From Marchantia polymorpha subsp. ruderalis (Eukaryota > Streptophyta > Marchantiopsida > Marchantiales > Marchantiaceae), in assembly GCA_037833965.1 (NCBI GenBank), contig AP031358.1:15632001-15696000 (forward strand): a stretch of 64,000 nucleotides of DNA, in the 5' to 3' direction. Made by a program: the position numbers and the translations under genes. The notes beneath the pieces were generated by a model. That model worked only from the letters and a program-made list of their open reading frames with translations, had not been told where the DNA came from and made no database searches. Positions 1-11,029 of this stretch are shown one piece after another. The first letter of the stretch is position 1. Every line of letters starts with the position of its first letter.

Positions 1-425
1 CATGGATGAAATAGATGGGACAGGAGAATTTTCTTTTCTAAAATTACAAGGATCTTATTTTCCATGTTTCTTTTTGGGGAAAAATCGATGGAGCTTGTTT
101 TGATGAATCACACTTAGACATCTTTATGTTGAATGATCATGTCCACTAATCATGCTTTTCCAAAAAGATAATAATTTGAAGGTTTACAGGATATGCAAGA
201 TTGCAATCTTCCCGCAACTTCATGAATTCTGGTCATAATTATCAGTGCTATAAAGAAAAGAAAAGTGATGCAGATTAGTATCTCAGATTTAATACGAACG
301 GTCCCAATTATTATATCGTATCTATAGCTATAAAGCTGATGATTTAAAATGGGCGAAGTGATGGACAAAGCACATGATCGATCATGATCGATCATAACCG
401 ACCTACATCCATTCCTAAAAGCTGA
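1..425. other. AT-rich flank, no gene seen
   Basis: No coding frame with recognisable content. Around 374-392 there is a short run of overlapping GATCATGATCGATCAT-type palindromes, visible directly in the sequence. Otherwise this is the 3' flank of the minus-strand KH/CCCH gene and may include its 3' untranslated region. Confidence 0.4.
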
Positions 426-467
426 GGCTTCACTGATGGGTCATCAGTGAAGCCATCAGTGATGGCT
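426..467. repeat. Overlapping perfect hairpins just after the KH/CCCH stop codon
   Basis: Bases 426-438 and 442-454 are perfect 13-base inverted arms with a 3-base loop. Bases 451-467 form a second palindrome of two 8-base arms around one centre base, sharing AGCC with the first, so the two stems are mutually exclusive in RNA. On the minus strand the stop codon (456-458) lies inside the second stem and directly before the first. The role is unknown; it may be a chance duplication or an RNA structure at the stop codon or in the 3' UTR. Confidence 0.6.
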
Positions 468-1100
468 CTTGGTACGCTGAATACGTACTTCTTCTGTTCC
501 ATGAGCAAATTGACAGAAGTTGCTGTATGGACAGAACCCCGATAAATATTTTGTACAGAGCTTTGTTTTGTACTTTTCATGTCGATACCTCTCGTCCAAC
601 GGCCTTCCAGATAAACATTCGCGGATGATCAGATGGCGCACAAACTCAACTGCTAAACAAAGCGCATCCACAGAACCGCCCATGGCCAGGTACTTGAAGT
701 CGCCAGAAAATATTTGATCTTGAACCGTAAGGTTCCACAATCCTGTTCTTTGACATATGAGCTTTGCATTGCTTCCCTTCTTCCCAATAATTGCACCACA
801 GAAGGCAGAACTGATTGGTATCTTGATGACATAAGGTTCTCTGGACTTTGTTGTAGCCAGCTGAGATGCCGCATAATCAAGAGGGTAGAGAACTCCGTGC
901 TCAGACTTCAAATCAGTCCACTCAGAGTTTGCGAAAAACATGGGGTGAAAAATGAAAGGAGGCGGTAGACTCCTCCAATACATCTCCTCAGATTCGTGGA
1001 TTGAATAGTCCGCTGTGTAGTTATAAGCAGAATTCACATTGTAAAGCCCACCGCTAAAAATCTCTTGAACGTTCGAGGTTTGGAAGGAAGTTCTTCGTGC
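456..1100 (-). CDS. KH domain plus CCCH zinc finger RNA-binding protein, 3' exon (partial)
   Basis: This is the last coding exon of a plant KH-CCCH protein, a family of RNA-binding proteins. A splice acceptor (AG) sits at 1101-1102 and the frame is open from 1100 to the stop at 456-458. The KH domain is shown by the segment from VIKIPISSAFCGAIIG on, with the GKKG loop of the GXXG type that contacts RNA. About 60 residues later comes one CCCH finger, C-x7-C-x5-C-x3-H, opening KTKLCTKYLSGFC. Family members usually carry a first CCCH finger before the KH domain; it would lie on upstream exons that I could not locate between 1.1 and about 3 kb. The 5' part is therefore missing from this annotation, or the gene is truncated. 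The exon holds a short tail after the finger, ending in two histidines. Confidence 0.8.
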   Translation of the reverse strand, partial: ARRTSFQTSNVQEIFSGGLYNVNSAYNYTADYSIHESEEMYWRSLPPPFIFHPMFFANSEWTDLKSEHGVLYPLDYAASQLATTKSREPYVIKIPISSAFCGAIIGKKGSNAKLICQRTGLWNLTVQDQIFSGDFKYLAMGGSVDALCLAVEFVRHLIIRECLSGRPLDERYRHEKYKTKLCTKYLSGFCPYSNFCQFAHGTEEVRIQRTKSHH

Positions 1101-3955
1101 CTGTTAAACAAAGAAAACTTTGAGAACGTCAGAATTCAACTAGCTAGCTCTAGATATTTGCTGTTGAACGAGGCCCTTTTTTCCCTGTTTGTGAACAAAC
1201 ATTCAGAGGTGAGTTCAAAGCTTTAGACAGCAAAGGTGATAAGCTATGCATCTTTAAGGAACAATGAAACCAAATTCGTAAGAAAATCCTATGGATGAGT
1301 AAGGGCCAATATAAAAAATCAAACTGGGTCGAGCAAGCTTATTTAAGCACGAGAGCAGATTCGGGTTCAGTTTTAAAGTTTCACCTTCCTTTGCAACTGG
1401 AGCTCCAAAAAGTGATAAATACTGTCTTCGCCATACCGTCCATGTCCTTCACCGTGGATATATCTAACCATAGGAACAGGCACAATGCGATATGCTGATC
1501 CTGGCACGAAATTAGAGTAAAGGGAGAGAACATCAAAATATCCACAAGAAAGACTACGTTGATAAAGTCTGAGAATGAAGAACTGAAGCTTCCTCGACTA
1601 TTTAAGGTCCCTGGTTTCTAGCTCCTAGCGAGAAGGTGGGTGGGGGTGTTACAGATGTTCATAATATGTCTTAGTCAAAGGTTCAATGTCAGACTTGAGT
1701 GGGATGTGTAAACAGGGCTGGTATGTGTAAAGCTTACAAAGAATACATCTAATCAACATCAGGCCAGTCGGAGTCCCTGATATTACATTAAAAACTGATA
1801 AGTAAGCATTTCCACCGCATCAGATACTCCACTGGAATCAGTTTTGGAGGAACTCAATGTAGAAAATGTTTTGGAGTGCCAAGTGTACGGTGATGGCTGC
1901 AAACTGGCATCTTCTTTGCGAAAATGAAAACAGCAACATGTCACTGTAAAATACTGGTGGATATGCTGCTGATAGATTACTCACTTCGTCGTCAGTCATA
2001 ACCGTTTTTCTCCCACCACGTCTCGAAACTGAACGGAAGCCTCAAAAGCAGATGACTCGCACTGATCTTGACTGCTCCACGCCCCGTCATCTTCTACAGC
2101 AATAACATCGTGTGATTAGACTCACTCTGGCTGGTAATGATATTCACGCAATTTTTTGAATATATCCTGTGACCTTTCACTCCAAAAAGAGCCGCCGTTC
2201 CAGGACTACGCGATTGTTCTTTCATCATATACTGGACCTCAACGACCAACCCACCGTAACAAAGCAAAACACAAATGAGGGAAATTGACATATCCTTCAT
2301 TCTGAGTTTGGATTCGGTCTGGAGAAACGTGACTTACGATAGGCAGTTATGGTGCGTAATCGATCAGCCCATATCATATTGACTCGAGGACATACTCCTG
2401 CTTATAAATCCGATGTTAAAAATGGTGTGGAGTGGCTTCAAAACAGTTCCGAATACGACTTGTGAGTGAAGGGATTTAAGCAAGACTACTTTTGAGCTGG
2501 CGTAGTTTGTATGTTTGGGCGAAATGTGTCATTGTGAATCAAATTTGCCTCGTACTACACGTGCAATACTAGCCATTACTATAGTCCACGTTTAAGGAAT
2601 ACTGACCCCGTGATGACTTGTGCGTGTAGAGTAAGGAGTTTATCAATTTCCATATCTTCTTAATGAACTGATAGGACTTAGACTGTTCAAACTTAAAGAA
2701 AATTTACTGCAAAGTGGGAAATGGATATTGGAAGAGTTGAGCAAGAGGCATCATGAACTTAAGAAAAGAACACGATATACTTATTAAAAAACTTTCCATT
2801 ATCATAAACGTAGAATGTCCAATCACTCCTCGATACATCTGTTACATTTTTCTTTTCTCAACAAGTAAAGTACCTTCAGCTTCAGGTAGACAAGTCATTT
2901 CCTTCAGGAATATAGGAACAGTCGCCAGGTGATATATATGTATTTGAGATACATATATAAATTATATTTCATCAAGGACTGATTTAAATAAACAACAGTG
3001 CTTAATTAAAACAACATTTTTGCACCTTAGTGCACCACATATGAATAAGATGTAAAAAAAGACCTTATTTAATCACAATTTTGAAGTTTTTTTAGTAAAT
3101 TTTTTATTAATTTGTTAATTATTGGAGATATTCTAATCGATGTTGGGGTTTTTTTAAAAGAGAGCTGTATTTTAAAGCATGTATGATAGTAAAAAATACT
3201 CTTATTTATATTTCATAAGCATCATAATTATTTAGATACATCATAAAAACTTTTGAAGAAAAATTGATGTTAAATTTTACTTGGGACCCCAACATTAATT
3301 TAAGTTGATATCAGGAATTTGATTTTTTTCTCTAGATTTCGTATCTTTCAAAACTGTCTAGGCAATAGTACAGCACCAAGTACTGTACTATGACACGACA
3401 ACAAGATATCAGTTTGCTTGTATACTTTTCAAATCCTAAACTTGTGACGCAAACTTTACGTTGTTCAAAATCAAATCTTGGTCAACGTCATCCAAAGAAA
3501 ATTTGACATGTTGATGAAAGAAATTTAAGAGTCTACATGAAAAAGACATCAAGATCAAAGATAAAGAAAGTGAATGGAAATGTTTCAACATTATATCATT
3601 TATTGCAATCTTCTTCCAGAGAAAGCTTAAATTTCTTTAGACACATAGAGTATCATTGTTGATCGTAAATATCTGTAGCTTTTCATTTCTCATGGATATA
3701 AACCGTAATTTGTTACATTTTAAGAAACAAATAAAAATAGAAATATCGTGTGTAGCATTACTTAGGAACATCAAATAACTGCAAAAAAATCAAGTATAAA
3801 AAGTAAATGCAATGAACAAATAAAAAAGTAACGTGGATTAATCATGAAAAATAATAATACTTTACAATATTACTTCGATTCGACGAAGGTTCAGCTGCAT
3901 TTGGATATGTAACTTTACTGATTTCAATCAGAAACTAAGTTCTTTCGTCTCCTTC
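1101..3955. other. Probable intron/5' region of the KH/CCCH gene, then AT-rich DNA
   Basis: Upstream of the KH/CCCH exon on the minus strand. The 1.1-2.6 kb part has near-gene base composition and may hold 5' exons or the promoter, but no second CCCH finger was recognised. From about 2.7 kb to the solo LTR the sequence is strongly AT-rich with no supported gene. Confidence 0.3.
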
Positions 3956-3960
3956 CCAAT
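3956..3960. repeat. Target-site duplication CCAAT, left copy
   Basis: CCAAT directly precedes the TGTAATAACC end of the solo LTR and is repeated at 8860-8864 directly after its other end. A 5-bp duplication is what Ty3/gypsy integrases make. Confidence 0.9.
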
Positions 3961-4860
3961 TGTAATAACCCACCAAAGGCTAAAATTGCAGTATGGTGGT
4001 AAAAAGATCGAACCCACAAGGACAGAGGCAACACACAGAGTAAAAAGTGTCACGTTTAACAGACTTTTGTAGAGTTTGAATTCTCAGGCGACTGTCACTC
4101 CCAGAAATACTGCAGTGCTCGACTCGGAGGCCACTCGGAGGATGCTCGGAGGATGCACAGTGCAGCGTAAGTCACTCAACACACACACACACACACACCT
4201 GAAACTGGAAAAGCACAGCTCGGAGGTCGGTCATGACCTCCGCTTAGGATTTCAAGGGGAAAAGTATCTCAAAAGTTCACTCAGAGGCTCTGCAGGTAGT
4301 GACTCCCACTCCGGCTTTTACAGCCCTTCCGCCAGGAACTAGCGTAGGGAACCCGGACTGGACTTCCCACTTCGGAACGAAGTCCCTCATACGCAGTGGA
4401 CGTCACCCCCGACTCACACCAAGCGCAGAGAGTACAGGCCCGACTGAGAACTTAACTGAGACACAATCCAGTCACACACACACACAACCTGAATTGCTAA
4501 CCAAGGTTTACACGAAGTAACAAAACTTCACTTTGGCATTCAGGGGAAACTTCCCGTAAGAGTACAATCAGGACATGTCACTCGAAGGAGTAAGGGGGAA
4601 CTGTTCAAGTATCTAACTCGCAACCGGCTCTGAGCATCAGAAATCACCCGCAGGTGCAAATCCGCACTACTCAAGTCTCTAACCGGTGTACTAGCTCTGA
4701 ACATTCAGCCGAAGGCCTTCAGCTACAACATGCGGTAACTTCACTATGCTGCAGCTCCTCTACGTGGTGCCAGGACCAAATGCACAAACACGCCGAGAAA
4801 GTGAGTTCCTGATCTGCACTTCCGAAACTGGAAGAGTCCCAATGCAAAACGCCTTGAAAT

Positions 4861-4868
4861 ACTTTATA
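4861..4868 (-). promoter_or_regulatory. TATA box candidate for genomic RNA in solo LTR
   Basis: ACTTTATA on the plus strand reads TATAAAGT on the minus strand, at the same place relative to the end of the LTR ORF as in the full element (49596-49603). Conservation between diverged LTRs supports a promoter role. No transcript data were available. Confidence 0.5.
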
Positions 4869-4912
4869 CCCTCTAAGGTCCTAACTAACACTACGCTGCA
4901 CTATCTGCTACT

Positions 4913-7471
4913 CTAAACTCCTGCACGAAACCAAACTACACTACTGCACTCTGCAGATCCGGTGCTGCGCCTCTTGCGCGCCGGACTGCCTCGCACTTTC
5001 TCTCTACCCTGCCAATCTTCCGACCGGCTGCGCAACCCCAGTCGCCGAAGGACTGCAGTCACTTCCGACTCTAAGTGCGCCATAGTGTCGCGCGCACCCG
5101 ACAAGAAGGCTTTTAATTTCCTCGCTACTCGCCGCCGACTCCGACTGTCACCCTCCGTCAATGCCGCTGCCCGAAGCTCAAACTCCCTGAGTGTGATCTT
5201 CTCTTGTGCCGCCACATCCCAATGGGCGTATACTTTTAGACAGTGAGTCACCCGCGTCACCAACTCTTCTCGCGTCCGATTGCTGCCTTCCACCTCTGCT
5301 AGCTGCATCTCCGCATCTGCGCGCTGCACCCTCAATTCCGCGCACTCGGATTGCAAGTTGCGCAACAACTCCTCATCCTCATTGCGCGTGCTTTGACTTT
5401 CTTTTAATGCGCGCGTCTGGCGCGCAAGCTCCTCTGTTTGAATGCGGTTTTGTCTCCGCTCTTCCTGCAATTCCGACTCGATCTTTGCCCGCATTAGCTC
5501 AGCATTCGTCTAGGCTTTCGTCGCCACATCCTCCCTCTGTTGTTGCAGGGTTTGGTGTAGCCTCTGCGTGATCGCCAGGTGCTGTCGGAGGGCAGTATAC
5601 CTATCCTACAATGTTTGGCACCTAGAGGCCCAAGTGGCCACCTTGCTCCTCGTCCTGCTCTTGACAATCTCCACATAAGACTGCGATTTTCTGGAACTCG
5701 AGTACTTTGCTGTCTTGCGATCCAAATATCGCAGGAGTGGTACTATCTGCTCGCACAATACCCCTGTTGGCGTCTTCTGCACTGAGTCCGCTTCCTGCTC
5801 TTCCGAACTCGTCTCATCCTCTGTTTCGAGGATTTCAGTCGCCACAGAATCTCTTGGCGACTCCATGGAACTGTGGCGCGCGGCAGCTTCCGCCGCGACT
5901 GCCGCTCCACTCCCTGCTAAAATATCCAAGGCAGTGGAGGATTCCACTGCCTGAGCCCCTGTTCCGGCTCGATCTTCGGTTCTCGAAGGGGTCGGCGCCG
6001 CAGTTACTTTTGTCCCCTTTGCACCGCCCGCTTCTACTGCCTGCTCTTCCGGCGTGATCTGCGCGGAGGGTGTCTTCGCCGGAGGTGTGTCCGCCGAAGG
6101 CGCCCGCACAATGGTCGCCGGCCTTGTCCGGTTCGCAGTGGGCGAATCTGACCGACTCTCAGTTGACCGACTCGCAGTCGGCCGACTAGCAGTTGTCCGA
6201 CTGGCGGTCGGATCCACCCTGCGCGTCTTTACTCCACTTGGCCTGCTTGCTGGAGGCGTTTTCCCGGAAGCGCCTTCTGCCGAAGACGACCCTCTAAGGG
6301 TTGTTGGCTCGTCAGCCAAACTCCCTTTTGCTTCCGGCCTGCTATCCGATTCAACGCGCTGCTCAGTTGGCCGTCCTTCAGTCGCCCGACTCGCAGTCGG
6401 CCGACTGTCAGTTCGCCTGTCTTCTTCTGGAGGCATCGGTGCCTTCTGCGCAGAGGTGTTCGCCGACCTCCCCAGAATCTGCGCAATTATCTCTTCCTGC
6501 GTGGGCAGGATACTCCGCCGGACCGGAGTACGCCCGGTCTCCTCAGTACTAGTTGGCAACACCACTTTGCGTGCCCTCTGTTTCGGCCGGCTGTGAGGCT
6601 CGTTGGTTGGCCAACTCCGAGTCGGCGCAGTGGGAGCTTCCGGCTGCTTGTCTTCAAGTCTCTCATCCCATTTCCGCTTCCGCGGTGCGCGCTCACTTCG
6701 ACGCTCTTCTGCTGCTCTTGCTGGAGCCGGAGCCGGAGCTGGAGCTGGAGTTGGAGTTGGACTGGCAGGTGCTTCGTCCGGATCTGTGTCCACTTCGGCC
6801 TCCCGCAAGTATCTACTTGGATAACTCCGGGTCAGCAGCGGAAACCGTGTCCGCTCTGAAGTTGTCAAACATCCCATCGCTCGATAAAACACGATCAGGT
6901 AAGGCGAAAGATGATTGAGGGTCCCTCCTCTCTCTTCTTGCGCATGTTGGCGCGTCACCTTCCACAGGAGCCGTTCCCAATGAACCGGAGCTCCTGACAA
7001 CACTAGCTCCACAAATCCCACTTGCCAACCATGCATGTAGGCGGTCTTGGTCGGCTGCAATATCTGAAGCAATGCAGTCGCGACATTTCTCCGCAATCGA
7101 TCTTTGTAATCCCGCGTCCGGAAACCGTTCTTGGGATGCCTGGCAACTTTGAAAAGATCATTGTAGGAGACTTCTTCCTCCTTGGACACCTTCACGCTCT
7201 CGGCCTCGAAGAGGAGATACCCTTCCTCGCCTGCACACCTTCCTAACACCTGCGCCCAGTCACTAATGTCCCACCTCTCGGGATGTGGGCGGAATCCGCG
7301 CGAGGGCTTGTGTTTCTCCTGCAGATACTCGCGCACCATCTCCGGACATGTCCAGTTCCATCCCCACAGGAGGAAATCAAGCTTCAGCCTTGTTAACACA
7401 TCTTGGAATGCGCGCAGACCGATCTGCGGCATTTTGAGTGGAGACACTCGCAGCTGGGGGACCTTCGACAT
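4913..7471 (-). pseudogene. Decayed copy of the LTR-borne ORF (two TAG stops)
   Basis: Starting at the ATG at 7469-7471 (MSKVPQLRVSP), the frame can be followed for about 852 codons to 4913, almost the same length as the intact 851-residue version at 49637-52192. It is interrupted only by two in-frame TAG codons, at 5606-5608 (replacing GTG) and 5510-5512 (replacing CAG). Length differences from the intact copies are multiples of three, for example extra Ala-Pro pairs near residue 240. The N-terminal domain is about 90% identical in protein to the intact copies. The C-terminal coiled coil continues in the same frame after the second stop. A cell could still make the first roughly 620 residues. 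Confidence 0.85.
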
Positions 7472-8859
7472 CTTCCTTGCTTTTCCTGCACACACACAGA
7501 CGTTCTCCCTTCCGCTCGATCTCTCACAATCGCCGCTGCGCGTCGGCCGCTCAGACACTGACTGAAATCGCTCTCTCTTCTCTTGCGCTCTCAATTTCGC
7601 TGTTCGCCAACTCTCTGCAAGGTCCGTCAAGATCCTCGCGCACCTCGTCTCCGCACTCTCTCTTCTCACTGCAGGTCTTTCCGCCCTTGCGCTTAATCTC
7701 TACAGCTGGAAAACTCAAAATCAAGAATGAGAGAATGAGACTGGAGAGCAGTCTTTTCTTCTCCGAATTCAAGATCGCCCAACGTTCTTACTGGGTACAA
7801 TCAAACTTGATTACGCAGCCGGCTATACGGCCTAACGGTTCTCCCTCGCATGCTCGAATTCACGTCTCCGCACTGCGCGCATTCGCATGCGTGAACGTTG
7901 AATTCTCCCGCCGCCATCGTCTTCCGGACTCGAGTTCGCCATCGTCTTCCGGACTCGAGTTCAACGCAGCGGAGCGTATGCGTCGGCTATGTTGTCTTTT
8001 CCCAACCTGCCCATCGTCGGAGGCGTATCGCCACAGGCGTATTCCTTCTCCGTCGGCGCCTCGCGGGAGGCGCACATCAAGTCGGCGCGAATTACGCCGG
8101 CGCGTATTCGTACCACTTGTTTTGTCCGTTCTGCCCCGCATATTGCCGACGGCGCATATCCCGCCGGCGCGAATCATGCCAGCGCACCCGCCTGTCCGCG
8201 CCACGTCGGAGGCGTACATCCGGCCGGCGCTTCTCTTCCGTTGCGCAGTCGCCGAAGGCGCTTCCGCCTCTGAGTTGGTCTCCTCTTATGAGCGCGTGGT
8301 TCCGCCGAAGGCATACGGGAGTCCTTTCCGACGGTGAACCCTAGCGCGAACAGCGCATGTCAGGATGCGAGTTTTCCGACGCTCATAACTTCTTCAACCC
8401 TGATTCATCTCCAGCGCTCTTGGGCTCGTTAGAACGAGCGTCCCGAGCTCTTTCCAATGAGACCTCAACGAACTAGAACTATTGTGAATCCTGATCTTTA
8501 TGAAGGTTTCCCTCCCGCGCTAGCGGCGCATCGCCGAAGGCGCACTCATGGTCGGAAGCCTTCAGAGGTCCTTGCCGGCTTGTGACGTCTTCAGCAACAT
8601 CTCCTCCGGAGGTGTCTGTGCCGGAAGCGTACCTTCCCTAGACGCTGGAAGCGCGTGGGTAGAGACACCTCAGTAAAGGAGATATTGCCGAAGGCATTTG
8701 GCGCTGGTACGTCCAACTTCGCGATTCTTCGTGACCTCGTGACGATCTCCTCAATCCACTCTATTTAATGTACCATTTCCTAACTACAGACACTGCTTCG
8801 GTACTTCTTTTCTAAAAGTGTTTAAATTCTGCAAAAAAAACAAAAAGTGTGTTACCACA

Positions 8860-8864
8860 CCAAT
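8860..8864. repeat. Target-site duplication CCAAT, right copy
   Basis: Perfect repeat of 3956-3960 immediately after the GTTACCACA terminus of the solo LTR. Confidence 0.9.
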
Positions 8865-11029
8865 AATCTTCTGAAGCAAGTGTAGTTAAGTCCGACATCC
8901 GGACGTGAGTTTACCATAACAACTAGAATATCCGCTCTGGCTCGAAGAAGTAAACCTTACGTAGATGCTGTTTCCAGATTGGGCCAACGAGGCCCAGTAG
9001 CTATATGAATTTACTAACCTCAATGAAACTTGTACGGATCCGGGGACTGTCTTCGAGGTTTGGGCTGGTTACACCAGCCCAAACTGCTTCTCTGGTGCGT
9101 GATGTGACTATGTTAATATGTCAATAGCTTGGAGCGCGAAGAGCGAAAAGCCTGTAGGCTGAAATATGCTCAATCTTTACAAGATTAAATCGTGAACAGC
9201 AAGTTAGAAGATTTTGGATTAAGATGCTGATGGAAAAGTTTTGCCATTTGAAGCAAGTCGTATCTTTGTCTCACATAATTTTCTGCCTCATTTGCGTTGT
9301 TTGAAGAAAGGCCTCCACTGGACGATACTGAAACGTATTCTATTTGCCTAGTCTCGCAAACCTTCCGAATTCTTCGACTGTGGATTTAGCTGGGGATGGA
9401 AATTTCACTGAAAAGTACGAGGAAAAACTATGCAGATTAGCGCAGTATCACAACTTTGTGGACACAAACTCATAATGGCATATGATTCTGCTCTGCTGTA
9501 CCTCGTTGTTATAATGCCCACTCCACATCCATATTGTTGGTCTTAGATCTGACTGAAACCTCTTCGCCACATTGCTTGAGACCCGCTTCCCTGGCCAGTG
9601 CTGACTTCTGCGGTGTTATCCTAGAATTACGAAGTGCAAGTGCAATATGAAGCTCAACTTGCACTGTGTAGTGTGTTCGTTGCTTGCATGTTATGTTGCT
9701 GATGGTCGTCTTAATTGTTACGAGTCAACGGGGCTCTGTGATGGATCTCTCATTTTATCCAGCTGGGCTTATCTCAAGTCTCAGATAGATTCTCAGCAAG
9801 TGATGTCCACGCATCTACCTTGCTGTTCTCAATGGCAATGTCGCTGCTGGTCCCAGCGTAGGCGCTGTCTGGAATCAAGTTTACAGTTCTATGAAATACT
9901 CACTCGTCGGAAGTATTACTGTATCACAATGTGGAGTCAGCTGCAAGACAAAACATTACCAACACATTGCGCTTGAATCATTCATAAGACCTCATCTCAT
10001 GGTCATTTGACAAACTGGCAGATCTTATATATCGTGTGCTGTTTGACTCTTGACATATAATCTATATAAGACCTGATTCCGGCCATGGATAACACGGATA
10101 ACAATTTTGACAGAAACAGTAGTCGACATCGACTGAGTTCTCCTCCATCCTGGACTGCCTCCTAGTTATCCTGCTGGCTGATGCGACGATCAGCTTCCTC
10201 TTTCATCAAGCTCGCAATATATCTAACATACTCTAAAGTTTGGTTGGCTGAGCTTAATGCCGCAGACAACACTATCATAGCGAAGTGCAAGGAGTAGCAC
10301 TTCTCAGAACATTTGGTTCTCTTTAAAGGGTATATAAAAGCTAGTTGCTAGCCATGACACAAGGAAGTCTTGGTGACCAATCAGTCGAGTCATGCTGTTC
10401 AGATCAATGAGCATCCGCCTGGTTAACTCCACACTGCACGGAGAACGAGGTCAGATATAAACTTGCTTCATTGTATGAAGCTTCTTTTCGCACTTGTTCC
10501 AGCTGTAAACAATCAACCTACATGAAATATAAATTTTTTCACGTACTAAAATATTCACATAGTAAAATCTCAACTAACTTTGAAGGGTAGAATGAAAGTT
10601 TTCTTTACTCCACAGGAACAGTATTCTTCTTCGGGATGTGGATTATTGTACTGAAGAGTAATGGGTGTATTGAAATCCAAAGAAATCTGGAACCCTTTGC
10701 TCTATTTACTGAATTGTAGATGCTCATATGCTACTAATTGTTTATAGGAGTATTTGAGTATCTATTTATAGACATGTACTTTAATGAAGACACACATTTA
10801 TATGATTCTAAATTAGTTCCAAATTTTGGTAGTTTGTTTTCAAATTTGGGGTAAAATATTTGAGTTAAAGCACATACAAGTAAATAAATGGCAGAGATCA
10901 AAACTATTTTAAAGTTGTACATTCCTTTCACGACTTTAAACAAATCGTTAATCATATCAAATTCATGTATATGTGTAATAACAGATAATTATCAAAATGG
11001 AACATAATGATAAAAATTTGATTACATGA
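8865..11029. other. Intergenic region, no supported gene
   Basis: Mixed-composition DNA with only short open frames and no recognised domain. One structured element is listed separately at 9058-9084. The left part could once have adjoined the sequence left of the solo LTR. Confidence 0.3.
9058..9084. repeat. Perfect 11-bp inverted repeat
   Basis: GTTTGGGCTGG (9058-9068) and CCAGCCCAAAC (9074-9084) are perfect reverse complements around a 5-base loop. No gene lies beside it, so it may be a terminator-like hairpin, a small transposon remnant or chance. Confidence 0.55.

Larger units (their letters stand above)
3961..8859 (-). mobile_element. Solo giant LTR of a Ty3/gypsy retrotransposon
   Basis: A 4,899-bp stretch begins TGTAATAACCCACC and ends GTTACCACA, matching end to end, with divergence, the LTRs at 48681-53547 and 59339-64000. 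No gag, pol, primer-binding site or polypurine tract is attached, and both sides carry CCAAT. This is the footprint left when the two LTRs of a full element recombine. Read on the minus strand it runs 5'-TGTGGTAACACAC to GGTTATTACA-3'. It contains a decayed copy of the LTR-borne ORF (7471-4913), a conserved TATAAAG (minus, 4861-4868) downstream of that ORF, a CA-repeat near 4180 and GC-rich repeats at 8.0-8.7 kb. Confidence 0.95.

Noticed and set aside
2094-2300. 68-codon minus-strand frame with a hydrophobic, signal-peptide-like start
   Set aside because: Too short, no family recognised, and the hydrophobic start alone is weak evidence.
4180-4200. CA-dinucleotide run, also near 48918 and 59576
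   Set aside because: Ordinary short microsatellite within the LTR; not a CRISPR or telomere-type array.
5510-5608. Frameshift first suspected in the solo-LTR ORF
   Set aside because: The two open segments are in the same frame and are separated only by TAG at 5606-5608 and 5510-5512, so no frameshift is needed.
7438-8337. 299-codon plus-strand frame in the solo LTR
   Set aside because: It lies opposite and upstream of the minus-strand LTR ORF in GC-rich repeat sequence. The frame is not kept in the other LTRs and the translation is Ser/Arg/Pro composition noise.
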